Shown: piece after piece, positions 14,176-16,527 of the stretch
Layout of the letters: each line of letters starts with the position of its first letter
Position numbering within the stretch: the first letter of the stretch is position 1
Origin: Bifidobacterium breve
GTDB taxonomy: Bacteria; Actinomycetota; Acidimicrobiia; Acidimicrobiales; Ilumatobacteraceae
Length of the DNA: 16,527 nt
Direction of reading: 5' to 3'
NCBI GenBank assembly: GCA_945889575.1
Contig: CAMDBY010000012.1
Location: 1 to 16,527 of the forward strand
Notes under the pieces: model-generated
Database searches by the model: none
Seen by the model: the letters and a program-made list of their open reading frames with translations, nothing else
What the model was told of the DNA's origin: nothing
Translations under genes and position numbers: made by a program

Positions 14176-14291
14176 CTGTCCTCCGATGGCATACGAGCAG
14201 AAAAGCTCTTACCCATTGGTATCAGTAGTGCTTACTGGGAAACGAATCGGAAAATTCTCCTCAAGGAGCACCCGCAGGCAAGGCTAGAGAT
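14176..14291. other. Divergent intergenic region between the MetE-like and membrane-protein genes
   Basis: This 116-nt gap holds the ribosome-binding sites of both genes: GGAGG on the minus strand near 14181-14185 and CAAGG at 14279-14283 on the plus strand. It also contains GAGC-AGAAAA-GCTC (near 14194-14207) and a second Shine-Dalgarno-like AAGGAG (14263-14268) with no start codon at a usable distance. I see no clear promoter hexamer pair. Confidence 0.4.
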
Positions 14292-15143
14292 ATGGCTCAA
14301 CACCCCTGGCTTCAACCCCAACGCGTGTTGAACTCTGTGGCCATGGCTGCGTGGGTGGCACTTGCACTCTCATCACCGTGGCAGACCATTGCTGACGATG
14401 CATCTCGTTCAGTGGCATGGGTCGTTCTTACGTGGGGATGGTTCTTGTGGACAGGTGTTGGAGCTTCACTGCTTGTTCCATCGCCGATATCTCTTACCAT
14501 CATGCGCACGGTGGTTCCATTGTCGGTTGTCGTATCTGTTGTGGCCAGCCAGCCGTTAGCGGTTTTCTGTTCTGTTGTTGCACTCATTGTGTGTACGTCG
14601 CCAGTGTTTGTGGACGCCATGGTGCAAGGTGGCGCATACGGAGATGAGACGCGCTTTGCACTACGCACACCGCTTCCCTATGTTGTACCCGCCGTCATCG
14701 CCTGGTTGTTGTACACCGCAGCACTTATTGGCGGAAGCCTTTTTCTTGCGGCACGTCAATACATATTTGGGGCAGTTCTCGTAGCCATTGGAATCCTTTT
14801 GTCACGAACTATTCCACGACGACTGCACCGTCTTGCCCGCAGATGGCTAGTTCTGGTTCCCGTTGGCATCGTGGTGCATGATCATTTGGTGTTACACGAA
14901 ACGATCATGGCGCATTCAAGGAAAATATTGTCAGTTACTCGTACGTCTGATGTCGGCGAAGCAGCAGACCTAACAGGCGGAGTTGTCGGCGATCGCATCA
15001 CTATCGCGTTAACAGAAGCTGACAAAGTAGTTCTGTCAGCAATTACTGCAAAAGCACTAGGCACAACAGAAGCGTTACACGTGAAGATGTTCTGTATTGC
15101 TCCGCGCAGGCTAAATGCTGCGCTTTCAGCAATTACTCAGTAA
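14292..15143 (+). CDS. Polytopic membrane protein of unknown function
   Basis: A 283-residue protein. The first 175 residues form about five or six hydrophobic segments (about 14-30, 41-62, 72-86, 89-106, 128-153, 156-172). A basic stretch (RTIPRRLHRLARR, 172-184) then leads into a soluble C-terminal domain with RRWLVLVPVGIVVHDHLVL (183-201) and a strand-rich remainder, somewhat like a bacterial PH-type fold. I do not recognise a named family, and no catalytic motif stands out. The ATG at 14292 follows CAAGG with 8-nt spacing. It lies inside the iscS-mnmA-metE-ligA block but on the opposite strand, and its 3' end overlaps mnmA by 11 nt. Confidence 0.75.
   Translation: MAQHPWLQPQRVLNSVAMAAWVALALSSPWQTIADDASRSVAWVVLTWGWFLWTGVGASLLVPSPISLTIMRTVVPLSVVVSVVASQPLAVFCSVVALIVCTSPVFVDAMVQGGAYGDETRFALRTPLPYVVPAVIAWLLYTAALIGGSLFLAARQYIFGAVLVAIGILLSRTIPRRLHRLARRWLVLVPVGIVVHDHLVLHETIMAHSRKILSVTRTSDVGEAADLTGGVVGDRITIALTEADKVVLSAITAKALGTTEALHVKMFCIAPRRLNAALSAITQ
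15133..15143. repeat. Inverted repeat TTACT-C-AGTAA spanning a convergent overlap
   Basis: The 11-nt overlap between the membrane-protein gene (stop TAA 15141-15143) and mnmA (stop at 15135-15133 on the other strand) is itself an inverted repeat with 5-base arms around one base. The stop codons of the two genes form its two ends. Confidence 0.5.
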
Positions 15144-16188
15144 CTATTCCGCCGCCAAGTACGACCATGTCGGTGGAATCGTAAAAGACCACTGTTTGTC
15201 CCGGTGAAATACGGCGAGTTGGTCGCGACCAAGCAATAACAGCACTATCGCCGGTGACCGTGAGAGTGCCAGCAGAACGTTCACCGTGAGCACTTCCTTG
15301 CACAAGAATTTCACGAGATGAAATTGTGGACACATCAGTTGAATACGGCCATGACAAGGTGCCTATGGATGTATGGGATATGAACAATTCAGATTCATCA
15401 CTAACAACAACACGGCGCAATGGCACATCAACTGCCACCACATATCGCTTGTCACCACCGCCAAGTCCGAGACCGCGTCTTTGACCAAGTGTTACTAACT
15501 CAACCGCTGGCACTTCACCCACTTGCGTACCGGTCGAATCAACAACCGTTGCCGCGTTAAACGTAAGCCGTGGTTCCAAGAAACCAGCACGGCCAATGGT
15601 GGTACCAATAAAGCACACATCTTGACTGTCAGGTTTTGCTGCAGTGCGAAGACCACCAGATGTAGCTAATTCACGCACATCTGATTTCTGCATATGACCA
15701 ACGGGGAACATGACATAGGCCAGATCTTCAGCAGACAACATATGCACCACATAGCTCTGATCTTTCGCAGCATCTGCACCACGCGCCAACCGCAAGGTGC
15801 CATCAACATCAATGACCCGTGCATGATGACCAGTAGCCACTGCATCAAAGCCCAATGCCCGGCCGCGTTCAATGAGTTTGTCGAATTTCAAATGTCGATT
15901 GCATTCAATACACGGGTTCGGGGTTGTGCCTTGCACGTGTGATGCCACATATGGCTCAACTACATGTTCATTGAATTCTTCAGAAAAATTGAATACCAGG
16001 TGGTCAATGCCCACTTGTTGTGCCACTCTGCGAGCGTCATCAACGTCAGATACTGAACAACAACCCGTGTCACTCTCGCCGCCCCACAAACGCATGGTGA
16101 CTCCGACAACATCATGACCTTGATCACGCAACACAAGTGCTGCGGCCGACGAGTCAACGCCACCAGACATAGCTAAAAGAACTTTCAT
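15133..16188 (-). CDS. mnmA: tRNA-specific 2-thiouridylase
   Basis: Thiolates U34 of tRNA Lys, Glu and Gln at the wobble position, taking sulfur that originates from a cysteine desulfurase. The 351-residue protein starts with the PP-loop ATP-binding motif LLAMSGGVDSS (4-14). It carries the catalytic cysteine pair Cys93 in NPCIECN and Cys192 in SQDVCFIG, as well as TGHHARV near 119-125 and GQRRGLGLGG in the C-terminal half. I chose ATG 16188: it overlaps the stop of the upstream cysteine desulfurase as ATGA and gives the family N-terminus. A frame from 16245 would add a Cys-rich, unrelated stretch. Gene order, with the sulfur donor first and coupled, fits direct sulfur handover. It converges on the membrane-protein gene. 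Confidence 0.97.
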   Translation of the reverse strand: MKVLLAMSGGVDSSAAALVLRDQGHDVVGVTMRLWGGESDTGCCSVSDVDDARRVAQQVGIDHLVFNFSEEFNEHVVEPYVASHVQGTTPNPCIECNRHLKFDKLIERGRALGFDAVATGHHARVIDVDGTLRLARGADAAKDQSYVVHMLSAEDLAYVMFPVGHMQKSDVRELATSGGLRTAAKPDSQDVCFIGTTIGRAGFLEPRLTFNAATVVDSTGTQVGEVPAVELVTLGQRRGLGLGGGDKRYVVAVDVPLRRVVVSDESELFISHTSIGTLSWPYSTDVSTISSREILVQGSAHGERSAGTLTVTGDSAVIAWSRPTRRISPGQTVVFYDSTDMVVLGGGIVTE

Positions 16189-16527
16189 GATGTCACCGCC
16201 CCCAGTCGTGCTGCTGCAGCAATTGTTGCATCGATTGCAGCACAAACATCGCTTTCGGTGGTGGTGTGTCCGAGACTGAAACGCAATGAGCCTTTAATGC
16301 GTTCACGCGAAACACCCATGGCTGCCAGTACGTGTGATGGCTCCATGGCCCCGCTTGCACACGCCGATGCAGCTGACACACAGACACTTGCCTCATCTAA
16401 CAGGTACAACAATGATTCGCTTTCAAGATTCTCTAAGCACACATGGGCAGTTCCCGCAATGCCAGTACATGGCGCCAAAGTGGCTGTGGCGCATTCAATA
16501 CGTGAAGTGATTCCGTCAATCAACTGA
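16185..16527 (-). CDS. iscS: Cysteine desulfurase, NifS/IscS type (C-terminal part)
   Basis: Only the C-terminal 113 or so residues lie in the window; the gene continues past the right edge. The visible part contains GIAGTAHVCLENLESESLLY and then the active-site loop SAASACASG, where the Cys carries the persulfide, followed by AMEPSHVLAAMG and SLRFSLGHTTTESDV, all typical of group-I PLP-dependent cysteine desulfurases (NifS/IscS). The PLP lysine would be upstream, outside the window. It supplies sulfur for tRNA thiolation and perhaps for Fe-S clusters. The stop TGA (16187-16185) overlaps the mnmA start by ATGA. The symbol iscS follows the mycobacterial neighbour of mnmA; nifS-like is equally fair. 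Confidence 0.92.
   Translation of the reverse strand, partial: QLIDGITSRIECATATLAPCTGIAGTAHVCLENLESESLLYLLDEASVCVSAASACASGAMEPSHVLAAMGVSRERIKGSLRFSLGHTTTESDVCAAIDATIAAAARLGAVTS

Noticed and set aside
14263..14268. AAGGAG as the ribosome-binding site of a small gene
   Set aside because: No ATG, GTG or TTG follows at usable distance; the annotated ATG is 23 nt away and has its own CAAGG.
16189..16245. Longer mnmA start at 16245
   Set aside because: It would add a Cys-rich stretch that is an out-of-frame reading of the cysteine desulfurase gene; ATG 16188 gives the family start and an ATGA coupling.
1..16527. Mobile elements, CRISPR arrays, tRNA or rRNA genes
   Set aside because: No transposase or integrase, no regularly spaced repeats and no cloverleaf or rRNA-like sequence were seen on either strand.

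Overview
The window looks like a chromosomal stretch of a streamlined actinobacterium with moderate G+C (roughly half by eye). A member of the Acidimicrobiia, such as a freshwater or marine Ilumatobacter-like lineage, is my best guess. The reasons are: a PASTA-domain Ser/Thr-kinase-like protein; a SerA with both an inserted ASB domain and a C-terminal ACT domain; a leuA preceded by an actinobacterial-style leucine attenuator; and the same-strand order cysteine desulfurase, mnmA, MetE-like protein, ligA, which recalls the Mycobacterium tuberculosis iscS/mnmA/Rv3015c/ligA neighbourhood. The assignment is inference; no rRNA or other marker is present. I see no mobile element, CRISPR array, tRNA or rRNA.

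Layout. Positions 1-45 hold the N-terminus of a leftward gene that leaves the window. Positions 46-268 hold divergent promoters and the leuA leader: a 10-residue leader peptide with four consecutive Leu codons, a hairpin, and a terminator with a U tract. Rightward genes follow: leuA, a one-cluster ferredoxin, pyrF, and a two-gene module made of a small helical protein and a nucleotidyltransferase-fold protein. serA runs leftward against them. Next come a rightward SCP2-domain gene and a leftward group read as PASTA pseudokinase, short-chain dehydrogenase and MFS transporter. After that are a rightward membrane-anchored unknown, leftward ligA and a MetE-like gene, a rightward membrane protein of unknown function, and leftward mnmA plus the C-terminus of a cysteine desulfurase at the right edge.

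How the genes work together. leuA (leucine) and serA (serine) are amino-acid biosynthesis genes and pyrF makes UMP. The cysteine desulfurase and MnmA form a sulfur relay for tRNA 2-thiouridine and overlap by ATGA. The SDR, SCP2 protein and transporter suggest lipid or acyl-CoA handling, but no substrate can be named. ligA is essential for replication and repair.

Points of most interest. (1) The 92-residue protein plus nucleotidyltransferase pair (3028-3869) is an uncharacterised, translationally coupled two-gene module that may act like a toxin-antitoxin or RNA-modifying system. (2) The PASTA receptor (8400-10493) has lost the usual kinase catalytic residues. (3) All four convergent gene pairs overlap at their stop codons, three of them inside extended palindromes. 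(4) The leucine attenuator appears to be translated from a leaderless transcript. (5) A perfect 14-bp palindrome sits directly before the ferredoxin ribosome-binding site.
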